A stretch of 64,000 nt of DNA from positions 1,977,501-2,041,500 of the forward strand of contig NZ_FNUC01000003.1 of NCBI RefSeq assembly GCF_900106035.1. The letters run 5' to 3'. The notes below the pieces were generated by a model. The model was not told the origin of the DNA, searched no databases, and saw nothing but the letters and a program-made list of their open reading frames with translations. Source of the stretch: Jiangella alba (GTDB lineage: Bacteria; Actinomycetota; Actinomycetes; Jiangellales; Jiangellaceae). The position numbers were made by a program, and so were the translations under genes. Numbering within the stretch: the first letter of the stretch is position 1; every line of letters begins with the position of its first letter. Of the stretch, positions 51,104-60,081 are shown one piece after another.

Positions 51104-52335
51104 CGGGCGGCCAGGTGCCGCGCGAGGTGGCCGACGATCTCGCGCGCGTCGTCCTCGATGCCGTACACGTAGCTGGACCTGCGCCGCCGCATGACGGGCA
51201 GCCCGAGCGCGTAGAGCCCGGGCCCGACGACGCCGCCGTCGTGTCGCAGGTGTCCCTTCGCGTCGACCACGGGCACGTCGAGCCAGGAGTAGTCCGGGCG
51301 GTAGCCGGTGGCCCAGACGACCGAGCGGATCTCGCCGCCGCGCAGGTCCAGCTGGAGCCGCGGCGACGGCGGCAGCGGCGTCGGCGCCGGCCGCTCCGGC
51401 GGGCCGGCGGGCGCGTCGTTCGTCCGTGCCCACGCGTCGAACGTGCCGAGCAGCCGGTCCAGCTTGAGGTCGGCGAGCGTGACGACGTTGCGCAGCCCGC
51501 CGGAGAACAGGGCGCGGTCGTCGCGCACCGCCGCCCACCGTCCGACCAGCTCGACGTCCAGGGCGGCCAGCGCGCCGAGGTCCAGCGTCGCGCGGTCCGG
51601 TGTGCCGACGAGCTGCGGTGACGGCAGCCGCCGGGCGCGGCCGAGGTCGTCGATCTCGTCGTGACGCTGGTCCCAGACCCCGGACGCGTCCATCCACCAC
51701 AGCACGTCGCGGCCGCGGTAGATGCGGGGGAGCCGGACGTGCTCGCCGGTGGACAGCGTCACCGGCCGGCCGGACCGGCGCAGCTCGGCGGCCAGCTGCA
51801 CACCGGTGGCCGACCCGCCGACGACCAGCACGCCGCCGTCCGGGAGGTCGTCCGGACGCCGGTAGTCGAACGTCGTCACCTGGACGACCTCCGGCGGCAC
51901 GGCGGCGGCGAACGGTGGCAGCGCGGGCCGGTTCGCGGCCCCGCCGGCGAGGACCACGGCGCGGCAGTCCAGCACGCCGCGATCCGTCGTCACGCGATAG
52001 CCGTCGCCGGCGCGGCGCACCGACGTCACCGTCGTCCCGGTCCGGACGGGCGCGCGGGTCACGGCGGCGTACCGGTCGAGGAGGCCGGCCAGCTCGTCCG
52101 CCGTCTGGTAGCCGTCCGGGTCCGGGCCGTCGTAGCTCAGGCCGGGCAGCCGGGTCTGCCAGTTCGGCGTGAGCAGCCGCAGCGAGTCCCACCGCTCGCG
52201 TCGCCACGAGTTGGCCACCACGCCGCGCTCCAGGACGACGTGGTCGATCGCGTGCTCGGTGAGGACGTGGCTCGCGGCGAGGCCGGCGTGCCCCGCCCCG
52301 ACGACGACGGCGGTGACGATGGCCGGGCCCGTCAG
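51100..52335 (-). CDS. FAD/NAD(P)-binding flavoprotein monooxygenase-like protein, apparent CTG start
   Basis: A 411-residue flavoprotein with the FAD motif VVVGAGHAGLAASHVL at the start, an internal NAD(P)H motif VLVVGGSATGVQLAAEL and the family ATGY motif (VVWATGYRPDY). This matches group B flavin monooxygenase/CzcO-like proteins. No ATG, GTG or TTG lies in frame between the OsmC region and the FAD motif. A CTG at 52335-52333 forms a CTGA overlap with the OsmC stop, like the other 4-nt overlaps here, and is proposed as the start. Probably oxidises a sulfur- or nitrogen-containing metabolite. Confidence 0.8.
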   Translation of the reverse strand: MTGPAIVTAVVVGAGHAGLAASHVLTEHAIDHVVLERGVVANSWRRERWDSLRLLTPNWQTRLPGLSYDGPDPDGYQTADELAGLLDRYAAVTRAPVRTGTTVTSVRRAGDGYRVTTDRGVLDCRAVVLAGGAANRPALPPFAAAVPPEVVQVTTFDYRRPDDLPDGGVLVVGGSATGVQLAAELRRSGRPVTLSTGEHVRLPRIYRGRDVLWWMDASGVWDQRHDEIDDLGRARRLPSPQLVGTPDRATLDLGALAALDVELVGRWAAVRDDRALFSGGLRNVVTLADLKLDRLLGTFDAWARTNDAPAGPPERPAPTPLPPSPRLQLDLRGGEIRSVVWATGYRPDYSWLDVPVVDAKGHLRHDGGVVGPGLYALGLPVMRRRRSSYVYGIEDDAREIVGHLARHLAAR

Positions 52336-52880
52336 GCGACCGTGACGGACACGTCCGTGGGGTTGGTCAGCGCGTCGAACACGGCCGAGCGCTTCTGCGA
52401 CTGCGCCACCAGCGCCTCGATCTCCTCCCGCGACGCGTCGGCGTCGATGGCGAAGCTCACCCGGACGTCGTTGAAGCCGTTGCGGACGTCGCTGTCGGCG
52501 CCGAGGATCCCGCGGATGTCGTGGTCGCCCTCGACCGTCGCCTCGACCGAGCGCAGCTGGATGCCGCGGTTCTGCGCGACCGACGCCACGCCCGCCGTCA
52601 GGCAGCCGACCAGGCCGACCAGCAGGTACTCGATCGGCGTGATGCCGTTGTCCTGGGCGGCGAACACCTCCGGGTGGTCGGCCTCGAACACCGTCTCGGA
52701 CTTGTGCGTCTGCTCGGCGCCGAGACCGAAGAAGTCCTGCACGCGGGTCGTGCTGTGCACGCCGTTCCGCCACGTCGAGGAGGCCCGCCAGGTGAACCGG
52801 GCCGCCTCGGGCGCGCCCTTCAACACGTCACGCGCGTCGAGCAGCGCCTGGACGTTCACCCCGTTGTCGATCGTCGTCAT
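52332..52880 (-). CDS. OsmC/Ohr-family protein
   Basis: A 182-residue OsmC-fold protein: Cys in VGLVGCLTAGVASVAQNRG, GITPIEYLLVG and the central helix. OsmC/Ohr proteins reduce organic hydroperoxides with Cys thiols; this subgroup often sits beside sulfur-assimilation genes. The second Cys of the redox pair is not evident (only one is seen), so peroxidase activity is uncertain. ATG has AAGGAT upstream. It is divergent from metX across a 73-nt AT-rich gap. Confidence 0.87.
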   Translation of the reverse strand: MTTIDNGVNVQALLDARDVLKGAPEAARFTWRASSTWRNGVHSTTRVQDFFGLGAEQTHKSETVFEADHPEVFAAQDNGITPIEYLLVGLVGCLTAGVASVAQNRGIQLRSVEATVEGDHDIRGILGADSDVRNGFNDVRVSFAIDADASREEIEALVAQSQKRSAVFDALTNPTDVSVTVA

Positions 52881-52953
52881 GCCGATCCTTCTTTCCTGGA
52901 TTCCCTATGGTATTAGTGGACAATACACGGGAGCGAGGGCGGACGGGGTGGTC

Positions 52954-54231
52954 ATGAGCACACGCGCGGCGGCTGGGAGCGGTCGCCCGGCCGCCGCCGG
53001 CTCGCCCGGCACCGGCTCGGCCGCCGCCGGCTCGGCCGAGGCCGCCGGCACCGCCCTGGCCGCCGGCTCGGCCGGCACTGTCGAGACCCGCTTCCTCGAC
53101 CTGCCCGGCCCGGTCCGGCTCGACTCCGGCCGCGACCTGCATCCGGTCCGCGTCGCCTACGAGACCTACGGCACGCTCTCGCCCCGCCGCGACAACGTCG
53201 TCCTCGTCTGCCACGCCCTCAGCGGCGACGCCCACGCGGCCGGCGTCTCCGCCACCGCGGCGAGCACCCGTGACGGCTTCGGAGCGGAGGACCGCGACGG
53301 CGCCGCGGGCCGCAATCTCGGCTGGTGGGACGGCATGATCGGCCCGGGCAAGGCGTTCGACACCGACCGCTGGTTCGTCGTGTCGACCAACCTGCTCGGC
53401 GGCTGCCGCGGGACCACCGGGCCGGCGAGTCCCGACCCGGCGACGGGGCAGCCGTACGGCCCGGACTTCCCGGTGCTCACCGTCGCCGACCTGGTGCGGA
53501 CCCAGCGGGCGTTCCTGGACGAGCTCGGCGTCGCGCGGCTCGCGGCGGTGGCCGGTGGCTCGCTCGGCGGCATGCAGGCGCTGGAGTGGGCCGTCCGCTA
53601 CCCGGACCAGGTCGGCGCCGTCGTGGCGATCGCCAGCACGCACGCGTTGCACCCGCAGGGCGTGGCATGGAACGCGATCGCCCGCGAGGCGATCCTGCGC
53701 GACCCGGCCTGGCAGGGCGGCCGCTACTACGGCACGGGCCGGGCGCCCGACGGCGGCATGGGCGTCGCGCGGATGGTCGGCCACGTCACCTACCTGTCCG
53801 GGCCGGCGCTGGCGGCGAAGTTCGGCCGGCGGCTGCAGTTCGCCGACGACGTCCGGTACACGCTCACCGAGCCCGAGTTCGCGGTCGAGAGCTACCTGCG
53901 CCACCAGGCGGCGTCGTTCGTCCGCCGGTTCGACGCCAACACCTACCTGACGCTGTCCCGGGCGCTGACGTACTTCGACCTCGCCCGCGAGCACGGCGGC
54001 GGCTCGCTCACCCAGGCGCTCGCCGGTGTCCGGGCGCGGACGCTGCTGATCGCGTTCGACTCGGACTGGCTCTACCCGCCGGCCGGGTCGAGGGAGCTCG
54101 ACGCCGCGCTGCGCGAACTGGGCAAGCCGGTCGACCTCCACGTGCTCGACACGCCGTACGGGCACGACAGCTTCCTGCTCGACGAGGCCCGGCAGACGCC
54201 CATCATCCGGCAGTTCCTGGAGGCACAGTGA
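52954..54231 (+). CDS. metX: Homoserine O-acetyltransferase
   Basis: A 425-residue alpha/beta-hydrolase-fold acetyltransferase. Nucleophile Ser203 lies in VAGGSLGGMQALEW; the Asp is in AFDSDWLYP and the His in YGHDSFLLD. It acetylates homoserine with acetyl-CoA to prime sulfur fixation. The first about 40 residues are a low-complexity Ala/Gly/Ser repeat tail not found in typical MetX, so the true start might be downstream, although ATG 52954 is the first good candidate. The next gene, metY, overlaps by 4 nt. Confidence 0.94.
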   Translation: MSTRAAAGSGRPAAAGSPGTGSAAAGSAEAAGTALAAGSAGTVETRFLDLPGPVRLDSGRDLHPVRVAYETYGTLSPRRDNVVLVCHALSGDAHAAGVSATAASTRDGFGAEDRDGAAGRNLGWWDGMIGPGKAFDTDRWFVVSTNLLGGCRGTTGPASPDPATGQPYGPDFPVLTVADLVRTQRAFLDELGVARLAAVAGGSLGGMQALEWAVRYPDQVGAVVAIASTHALHPQGVAWNAIAREAILRDPAWQGGRYYGTGRAPDGGMGVARMVGHVTYLSGPALAAKFGRRLQFADDVRYTLTEPEFAVESYLRHQAASFVRRFDANTYLTLSRALTYFDLAREHGGGSLTQALAGVRARTLLIAFDSDWLYPPAGSRELDAALRELGKPVDLHVLDTPYGHDSFLLDEARQTPIIRQFLEAQ

Positions 54232-55532
54232 CCGACCGCGTCGAGCAGGACCGCGCGTTCGGGTTCGAGACCCGGCAGCTGCACGCCGGGCAGCGGCCCG
54301 ACCCGAACACCGGCGCCCGCGCGGTGCCGATCTTCCAGACCACCAGCTATGTGTTCGAGGACCCGGAGTCCGCGGCGGCGTACTTCAACCTGCAGGAGTA
54401 CGGCAACACCTACTCGCGGATCATGAACCCGACCGTCGCGGTGTTCGAGGAGCGGGTGGCCAGCCTCGAAGGCGGCGCCGGCGCGGTCGCGTTCGCCAGC
54501 GGCATCGCCGCGCAGGCCGCCGCGCTGTTCACGCTGCTGCAGCCGGGCGACCACGTCGTGTCGTCGTCGGCGCTGTACGGCGGGACGGTGAACCAGCTCA
54601 AGCACCTGCTGCGCAAGATGGACGTCGAGCTGAGCTGGGTCGATCCCGACGACGGCGACGCCTGGCGCGCAGCGGTCCGGGCGAACACGAAGGCGTTCTT
54701 CGCCGAGACCATCGGCAACCCGGCCGGCAACGTGCTCGACGTCGAGGCCGTCGCGGCGATCGCGCACGAGCACGAGCTGCCGCTGATCGTCGACAACACC
54801 TTCGCGACGCCGTACCTGTGCCGGCCGATCGAGTGGGGCGCCGACATCGTCGTCCACTCGGCCACCAAGTTCCTCGGCGGCCACGGCACCAGCATCGGCG
54901 GGGTGGTGGTCGAGGCCGGCACGTTCGACTGGTCCAACGGGCGGTTCCCGGTGGTCGCGGAGCCGTCGCCGGCCTACCACGGGCTGCGCTTCCACGAGAC
55001 GTTCGGCATGTACGGCTACCTGATGAAGCTGCGCGCCGAGACGCTGCGCGACCTCGGCGGCGCGCTGTCGCCGTTCAACGCGTTCCTGTTCCTGCAGGGG
55101 CTGGAGACGCTGTCGCTGCGGATGGAGCGGCACGTCGCCAACGCGCTGGCGGTCGCGGAGTTCCTCGACGCGCACGAGCTGGCCTCGAACGTCACCCATC
55201 CCGGGCTGCCCGGCAGCCGGTACCGGCCGCTGGTGGAGAAGTACCTGCCCGACGGCGCGGGCGCGGTGTTCTCCTTCGACGTCGCCGGTGGCCGCGACGG
55301 CGGGCAGACGCTGATCCGCGGCCTGTCGGTGTGGTCGCACCTGGCCAACGTCGGCGACGCGAAGAGCCTGGTCATCCACCCGGCCAGCACCACGCACCGC
55401 CAGCTGGGCGACGCCGAGCTGGCCGCGGCCGGCGTCGGCTCCGGGACCGTGCGGCTGTCGGTCGGCACCGAGTCGGTCGCCGACCTGATCTGGGACCTCG
55501 AGCAGGGCTTCGCGAAGGTGGCGACCCGATGA
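54228..55532 (+). CDS. metY: O-acetylhomoserine sulfhydrylase
   Basis: A 434-residue PLP enzyme of the Cys/Met metabolism family. The Schiff-base Lys214 is in [11 protein letters not shown]; other marks are QTTSYVFED and YSRIMNPT. It makes homocysteine from O-acetylhomoserine and sulfide, closing the route from organosulfur compounds to methionine. GTG start overlaps metX stop as GTGA. Confidence 0.95.
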   Translation: MTDRVEQDRAFGFETRQLHAGQRPDPNTGARAVPIFQTTSYVFEDPESAAAYFNLQEYGNTYSRIMNPTVAVFEERVASLEGGAGAVAFASGIAAQAAALFTLLQPGDHVVSSSALYGGTVNQLKHLLRKMDVELSWVDPDDGDAWRAAVRANTKAFFAETIGNPAGNVLDVEAVAAIAHEHELPLIVDNTFATPYLCRPIEWGADIVVHSATKFLGGHGTSIGGVVVEAGTFDWSNGRFPVVAEPSPAYHGLRFHETFGMYGYLMKLRAETLRDLGGALSPFNAFLFLQGLETLSLRMERHVANALAVAEFLDAHELASNVTHPGLPGSRYRPLVEKYLPDGAGAVFSFDVAGGRDGGQTLIRGLSVWSHLANVGDAKSLVIHPASTTHRQLGDAELAAAGVGSGTVRLSVGTESVADLIWDLEQGFAKVATR

Positions 55533-56014
55533 GCGACCTCACCCGATACCAGGACCCGCTGACGATCCAGCGCGTGCTGCACGGCGCCCGGACCATCGCC
55601 GTCGTCGGCCTGTCCGGCAACGAGCTGCGCGCCAGTCACTTCGTCGGCTACTACCTGAAGCGGCACGGCTACCGCGTCATCCCGGTCAACCCGCGCGAGA
55701 CGACGGTCCTGGGCGAGACCAGCTACCCGAGCCTGCGCGACGTCCCGGAGCCCGTCGACCTCGTCAACGTCTTCCGTGCCCCCGACGCCGTCCCGGACAT
55801 CGCCCACGACACCGTCGCGATCGGGGCGTCGGCGCTGTGGTGCCAGTTCGGCGTCATCAGCGAGGAGGGCGCGCGCATCGCCGAGGACGGCGGCGTCACG
55901 GTCGTCATGGACCGCTGCCTCAAGGTCGAGCACGCCCGCTACGCCGGGCGCATGCACTGGCTCGGCTTCAACACCCGCCGCATCACGTCCGTGCGCACCT
56001 GGCTGGACCGGTGA
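55529..56014 (+). CDS. CoA-binding domain protein (YccU-like)
   Basis: A 161-residue Rossmann-type CoA-binding protein: TIAVVGLSGNELRASHFVG, RVIPVNPRETTVLGE and the C-terminal Cys in MDRCLKVEHARY. The family is widespread and mostly uncharacterised. It often follows metY in actinomycetes and proteobacteria, so a link to sulfur or CoA metabolism is inferred. ATGA overlap with metY. Confidence 0.88.
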   Translation: MSDLTRYQDPLTIQRVLHGARTIAVVGLSGNELRASHFVGYYLKRHGYRVIPVNPRETTVLGETSYPSLRDVPEPVDLVNVFRAPDAVPDIAHDTVAIGASALWCQFGVISEEGARIAEDGGVTVVMDRCLKVEHARYAGRMHWLGFNTRRITSVRTWLDR

Positions 56015-56071
56015 TCTGCTGACAGCAGAGCGGCGCCGGAGCGGGCGCGGTCCGGGCCGTAGGCTGCTGCG

Positions 56072-57319
56072 GTGAGTGGGCGGCAGCCGCTGGGGCGAGC
56101 GTTGGGCAACGTCGTGGCGGCGAATGTCAGCTCGAGCCTGGGCGACGGCATCGCGAAGGTCGCGGCGCCCCTGCTGGCGGCGCGGCTGACCGGCGATCCG
56201 CTGCTCGTCTCCGGTATCGCGGCGGTCGCGATGCTGCCGTGGCTGCTGTTCGCCATCCCGGCCGGGATCCTGCTGGACCGTGTCGACCGGCGGCGCGCGA
56301 TGACGCTGGCCAACGGGGCGAGGTCGCTCCTGGCGGTGCTGTTGCTGGTGCTGTTCGCGACCGACGCGCTGACGATCTGGTGGCTCTACCTCGTGGTGTT
56401 CGTCTACGGAGCGCTCGAGACGGTCTACGACGGCGCGTTGCGGGCGGTGCTGCCCTCGATCGTCGCCAAGCCCGACCTGCCGCGGGCGAACTCGCGGGTC
56501 GAGGGCGGCGAGATCGTCGTCGAGCGGTTCCTGTCCGGCCCGCTGACCTCGGCGCTGTTCGCGGTGTCGGTGGTGGTGCCGCTCGGCGTCAACGCGCTGA
56601 CGTACGCGGTCGCCGGCGTCCTGGCCGTGTTCCTCCCCGTCGCGGCGGCCGGCGCCCACCGCGGCGACCCGCGCGAACCGCACGTCGCCTGGTACCGGCA
56701 GTTCACCGTCGGCTTCCGCTACCTCATGGGTCATCCGATGCTGCGGAAACTGTGGATGATCAGCGTGGTGGTCGGCCTGTTCTTCTCGGCCGCCACGGCG
56801 ACGATGGTGCTCTACGTGCTGAACCGGCTCGGGCTGCCCGAGGCGTGGTACGGCGCGTTCATCCTGGCCGGCGCCGTCGGCTCGCTCGGTGCCGCCGCGC
56901 TGGCCAACCGGCTGAAGGAGCGGTACCGGGCCGGGCCGGTGATGGCCGTCGCGCAGACCGTGTCGCTGCTGGCGCTGGTCCTCATGGGCGCCGTTCCGGT
57001 GCTCGGCGTGGTCGCGTTCGGCTATCTCCTCTCCGCCGCCGGCACGACGGTGTGGAACATCCTGGTGATGTCGCTGCGCCAGGCCGCGATCCCGGGCCGT
57101 CTGCTGGGCCGGGTCCACGGCACGTGGCGCACGCTGCTGTGGGGCACCATGCCGCTCGGCTCGTTGCTGGGCGGGATCCTGGGCCGCGTCGATCTGCGGG
57201 CCCCGTTCCTGATCGCGGGCGGTGCCGCGGCGCTGGTCACGCTCGCGTCGTTCCGCTTCCTGGCCGGCCTGCCCAACCCGGAAGACCTCGACGACGTGGA
57301 CGCGACCGGCCCACCGTGA
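56072..57319 (+). CDS. MFS transporter (drug-efflux type)
   Basis: A 415-residue membrane protein with about 12 transmembrane helices and the inter-helix 2-3 loop LLDRVDRRRAM typical of MFS exporters. It starts with GTG at 56072. A TAGGCT -10-like box (56060-56065) precedes it by exactly 6 nt and there is no Shine-Dalgarno, so it is probably read from a leaderless mRNA. A small IR TCTGCT-GAC-AGCAGA near 56015-56030 lies upstream and might be an operator. Substrate unknown. Confidence 0.88.
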   Translation: MSGRQPLGRALGNVVAANVSSSLGDGIAKVAAPLLAARLTGDPLLVSGIAAVAMLPWLLFAIPAGILLDRVDRRRAMTLANGARSLLAVLLLVLFATDALTIWWLYLVVFVYGALETVYDGALRAVLPSIVAKPDLPRANSRVEGGEIVVERFLSGPLTSALFAVSVVVPLGVNALTYAVAGVLAVFLPVAAAGAHRGDPREPHVAWYRQFTVGFRYLMGHPMLRKLWMISVVVGLFFSAATATMVLYVLNRLGLPEAWYGAFILAGAVGSLGAAALANRLKERYRAGPVMAVAQTVSLLALVLMGAVPVLGVVAFGYLLSAAGTTVWNILVMSLRQAAIPGRLLGRVHGTWRTLLWGTMPLGSLLGGILGRVDLRAPFLIAGGAAALVTLASFRFLAGLPNPEDLDDVDATGPP

Positions 57320-57322
57320 GCG

Positions 57323-57364
57323 CCGTGTCCCGCGCCGAGGCCGATCGGCTGGCGCGGGACACGG
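57323..57364. terminator. Strong bidirectional hairpin in convergent gap
   Basis: A perfect 14-bp stem CCGTGTCCCGCGCC (57323-57336) with 57351-57364 closes a 14-nt loop that is itself self-complementary (GCCGATCGGC). It begins 4 nt after the MFS stop, in the gap before the convergent sialidase. No T-tract follows, but the symmetric position fits a terminator for both genes. Confidence 0.6.
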
Positions 57365-57369
57365 CTGGA

Positions 57370-57402
57370 GCCGGCCCGGGAGATCAGGCCCGGGTGGCCG
57401 GC
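57370..57402. terminator. Second strong hairpin in the same gap
   Basis: The arms GCCGGCCCGGG (57370-57380) and 57389-57402 pair with a 3-nt bulge. It lies closer to the sialidase stop (57413), so it may terminate the minus-strand transcript. Tandem hairpins like this are common between convergent high-GC genes. Confidence 0.5.
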
Positions 57403-57412
57403 GTGCGTGCGG

Positions 57413-59848
57413 TCAGAGGCCGCCGCACTGGCCGGCCTTCGGTCCGTCCACCTGGTTGGCCGCGCCGCCGTCGACCGGCGGCACCTGGTTGCCGGCGCAG
57501 CTCAACGGCCCGTCGACGGTGTTGGCGCCGAAGCGGACCGGCCCGGCGTTCTGGTTCAGCGCGACCGGCCCGGTCACCTCGTTGCCCGCACAGCCGTGGG
57601 CCGGATCCCCGACGACGGTGGCTCCGGTGCTGCCGGAGACGGCCACCGGCCCCTCCACCTCGGTGCCGCAGATCAGCACCGCGGCCGCGCCGGACGCCCG
57701 CACCGGACCATCGATCACCGACCCGTCGACCACCAGCTGGCCACCCGCGGCGACGGTCACCGGGCCGCTGACGTTCGCCTGGTCAATGCAGGTGACGCCG
57801 GCCCCGGCGGTGAGTGGCCCGTCGTGCTCGCCGGTCACCGTCGTCGTGCAGGGAACCGGAGCGAACTCGACGCCGATGTCGGCCCGCGGATTGCCGAGCA
57901 CGAAGCTGAACGACCCGTCCCCGCGGTCCTGGGCGATCTTGAGGTACCGGTCGGTGACGGCGAACCCGTCGAACCGGTGCACCAGCCGGCCGCCCTCGAC
58001 CCGGGACGAGAAGGACCAGCCGTCGACCTCGGTGTAGTGCTCGTTGTCGGGGCTGCTGAGCACTCGGTAGCTGGCCGCGGTCAGCCGGCTCGCGGTGTCC
58101 TCGTCGGTCAGCTCGACGGCGGTGACCGCCTGCCCAGCGGGCGGGGTGACCTCGAGGCCGAGGCTGCGCCGCCGGTAGTCGAAGGCCATCCGGCCGGGCG
58201 CGCAGGCGCGGTCCCAGTTGGCCACCGACCGGTCTTCCGGTGCGATGTCCAGCTCGGTGTAGCCGATCCGGTAGAGACCGCTGGAGCTGGAGGTGCCGGA
58301 CACCTGCACGACGGCGCCGTTCACCACGCCCGCCTCGGCCAGCGTCGCGGCCGGATCGAGCGGCTGCCCGTCCCGGGTGCGCAGCGTGAGCGAGTCACCC
58401 GGGTGGCAGACCAGCCGGTTGGCCTGGGCCGCGAGCACGGCGCCGACGGTGGTGGTGGCCGGGTAGCCGACGCGCGCGTGCGACATCGGCAGGAACCAGT
58501 CCTCGCGGTCGGACCGCTCCACCACGAAGCTCGGCTGCGCCGTCGCCCTGGCCGCCGCGGCATCGGCCTGCGCCTGGCAGGCGGCCGCGTCGGGTGCGTC
58601 CTCCAGCACGTTGGCCGCCAGTCGGAAGGGCCCGCCGCCGGACTGGATCTGGAAGACGGTCAGCAGCCGGCCGTCGTCGAGCCGGTGGTAGTCGGGCTCG
58701 GCCGAGGTGAAGCTGGCCTGGTTGCGGGGGTCACGGAGGAAGACCTGGCCCTGGAACGAGCTGCCGCCGTCGAACGACACGCTCACGGCCGCGCGGCTGC
58801 CCGGGCCGCGGTAGCCCAGCAGCAGCTTGGACCGGCCGTCGCCGAGGTGGTCGCTGCAGGGGGCCATCGTGGCCGACAGGGTCGAAGCACCGAGGCCGCT
58901 GGCCAGTGGGGTGCTCCAGGTCCGGCCGCCGTCGCTGGAGCGGGAGACGTAGAACTGGCCCGACGTCCCGCCGACGCTGATGTCGAACCGGACGAAGGCC
59001 ACGATGGTGCCGTCCGGCAGCACCTCCAGGGTCGTCTCGTTGGCCCCGCCGGGGAACAGCTCGCCGCCGCCGAACTGGTAGGCCGGCGAGTGCTCGTCGC
59101 GCAGGATGCGGTGGTACTCCGGCCAGGTCTTGCCGCCGTCGAAGGAGAGCAGCACGCCGGACTCGTACGGGTTCGGGTCGGTCTCCCAGTCCTCCGGCAG
59201 CTCCCGGATGCCCCAGATGGTCTGCACCAGGGTGCCGTCGTCGAGTTCCAGGATGCGCCCGCCACCGCCCCAGGCCTCGCGGAACTCGACCGGCAGGTCG
59301 ACCGGCTCGTCGGTGCCGGCCCAGGTCTGCCCGCTGTCCGTGGAGCTGGCCACGAACAGGGCCGCCTCGCGGTCGTTGTACGGCTTGTGGTTCACGCCGT
59401 CGTTGTACGGCAGCAGGATGGTCCCGTCCCGCAGCGTGGTCATGCCGCGCTGCAGGTGGATGCTGCCGCCCGGGAACATGGTCGGTTCGGCGATCACCTC
59501 GGACGCGCCCCAGGTCCGCCCGTCGTCGGTGGACCGGATCAGCCGGAGCTGGCCGCCGGGGTGGGCGTCGGTGGTGGTGTTGAAGCCGACCAGCAGGTCG
59601 CCGTTGGGCGCCTCGGTGAGGGCGGGGCGGAACGCCGGCAGCACGCCGCCGCCGAGGTCGGGGAAGGTGTGCTCGCCGGTCATGTCCCACGCGTCGACGA
59701 CGCGCATGGCGGGGTCGTCGGCGGCGGCTACAGCGACGGAGTCCTCGGCTCCGGCGGGTGTCGCCGCACCGAGGGTGGCGGCGACGGTGGCGCCCGTCGC
59801 GAGTATCGCGACGAGGTGGTGACGGCGTGGGCGGCCTCTCTTGATCAT
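57413..59848 (-). CDS. Secreted exo-alpha-sialidase-like protein (BNR repeats) with C-terminal beta-helix repeats
   Basis: An 811-residue secreted protein with signal peptide (cleavage near AGA-ED, residue 34). The catalytic region is a six-bladed propeller with at least five Asp-box repeats (STDDGRTWG, STDSGQTWAG, SFDGGKTWP, SSDGGRTWS, SFDGGSSFQ). Linker and beta-sandwich regions follow. Residues about 690-811 are repeats of the form GPV-x-V-x-GG-x-V-x-GS, likely a small right-handed beta-helix. It should remove terminal sialic acid or a related acid from glycans. ATG has AAGGAG 5 nt upstream. Confidence 0.85.
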   Translation of the reverse strand: MIKRGRPRRHHLVAILATGATVAATLGAATPAGAEDSVAVAAADDPAMRVVDAWDMTGEHTFPDLGGGVLPAFRPALTEAPNGDLLVGFNTTTDAHPGGQLRLIRSTDDGRTWGASEVIAEPTMFPGGSIHLQRGMTTLRDGTILLPYNDGVNHKPYNDREAALFVASSTDSGQTWAGTDEPVDLPVEFREAWGGGGRILELDDGTLVQTIWGIRELPEDWETDPNPYESGVLLSFDGGKTWPEYHRILRDEHSPAYQFGGGELFPGGANETTLEVLPDGTIVAFVRFDISVGGTSGQFYVSRSSDGGRTWSTPLASGLGASTLSATMAPCSDHLGDGRSKLLLGYRGPGSRAAVSVSFDGGSSFQGQVFLRDPRNQASFTSAEPDYHRLDDGRLLTVFQIQSGGGPFRLAANVLEDAPDAAACQAQADAAAARATAQPSFVVERSDREDWFLPMSHARVGYPATTTVGAVLAAQANRLVCHPGDSLTLRTRDGQPLDPAATLAEAGVVNGAVVQVSGTSSSSGLYRIGYTELDIAPEDRSVANWDRACAPGRMAFDYRRRSLGLEVTPPAGQAVTAVELTDEDTASRLTAASYRVLSSPDNEHYTEVDGWSFSSRVEGGRLVHRFDGFAVTDRYLKIAQDRGDGSFSFVLGNPRADIGVEFAPVPCTTTVTGEHDGPLTAGAGVTCIDQANVSGPVTVAAGGQLVVDGSVIDGPVRASGAAAVLICGTEVEGPVAVSGSTGATVVGDPAHGCAGNEVTGPVALNQNAGPVRFGANTVDGPLSCAGNQVPPVDGGAANQVDGPKAGQCGGL

Positions 59849-59893
59849 CTGCGCTCCTTGTCGGAAGATCGCTGACGGTCCTGGCGGTCGGAG

Positions 59894-59932
59894 GTTCCAG
59901 TAGATGGAACGTCGAGTTCCAATTGTGCGAAC
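59894..59932. promoter_or_regulatory. Two 17-bp operator-like repeats (GTTCCA-N8-AAC) upstream of the sialidase
   Basis: Site A, GTTCCA-GTAGA-TGGAAC (59894-59910), is a perfect dyad. Site B (59916-59932) has the form GTTCCA-ATTGTGC-GAAC. They are direct repeats with a 22-nt period, so they lie on the same DNA face. GTTCC...GGAAC dyads are typical of IclR-type regulators; no such gene is in the window. Confidence 0.6.
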
Positions 59933-60001
59933 AGGATCGTGCCCGCCGGAACGCCTGTCAAGGGCTCGGTCAGCACACGTCGCCGGCGACCGGGCCCGGC
60001 G

Positions 60002-60018
60002 TCACCCGGGTCGGGTGA
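60002..60018. promoter_or_regulatory. 17-bp palindrome TCACCCG-GGT-CGGGTGA before the sulfatase
   Basis: A perfect dyad of 7-bp arms, 63 nt before the sulfatase ATG. It could be an operator or an mRNA hairpin in the leader. Nothing links it to a given regulator. Confidence 0.4.
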
Positions 60019-60081
60019 GGCTGGGGCCGGTCGGTCGCCCGGAGGATGAGGGCGGAGCCCCCTGACGAAGGAGACCCGGCC

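Noticed and set aside
52881-52953. A third TTCCTA-N9-TAGGAA dyad between OsmC and metX
   Set aside because: The stretch TTCCCTATGGTATTAGTGGA is AT-rich and vaguely similar, but half-site spacing and symmetry do not match the two perfect sites.
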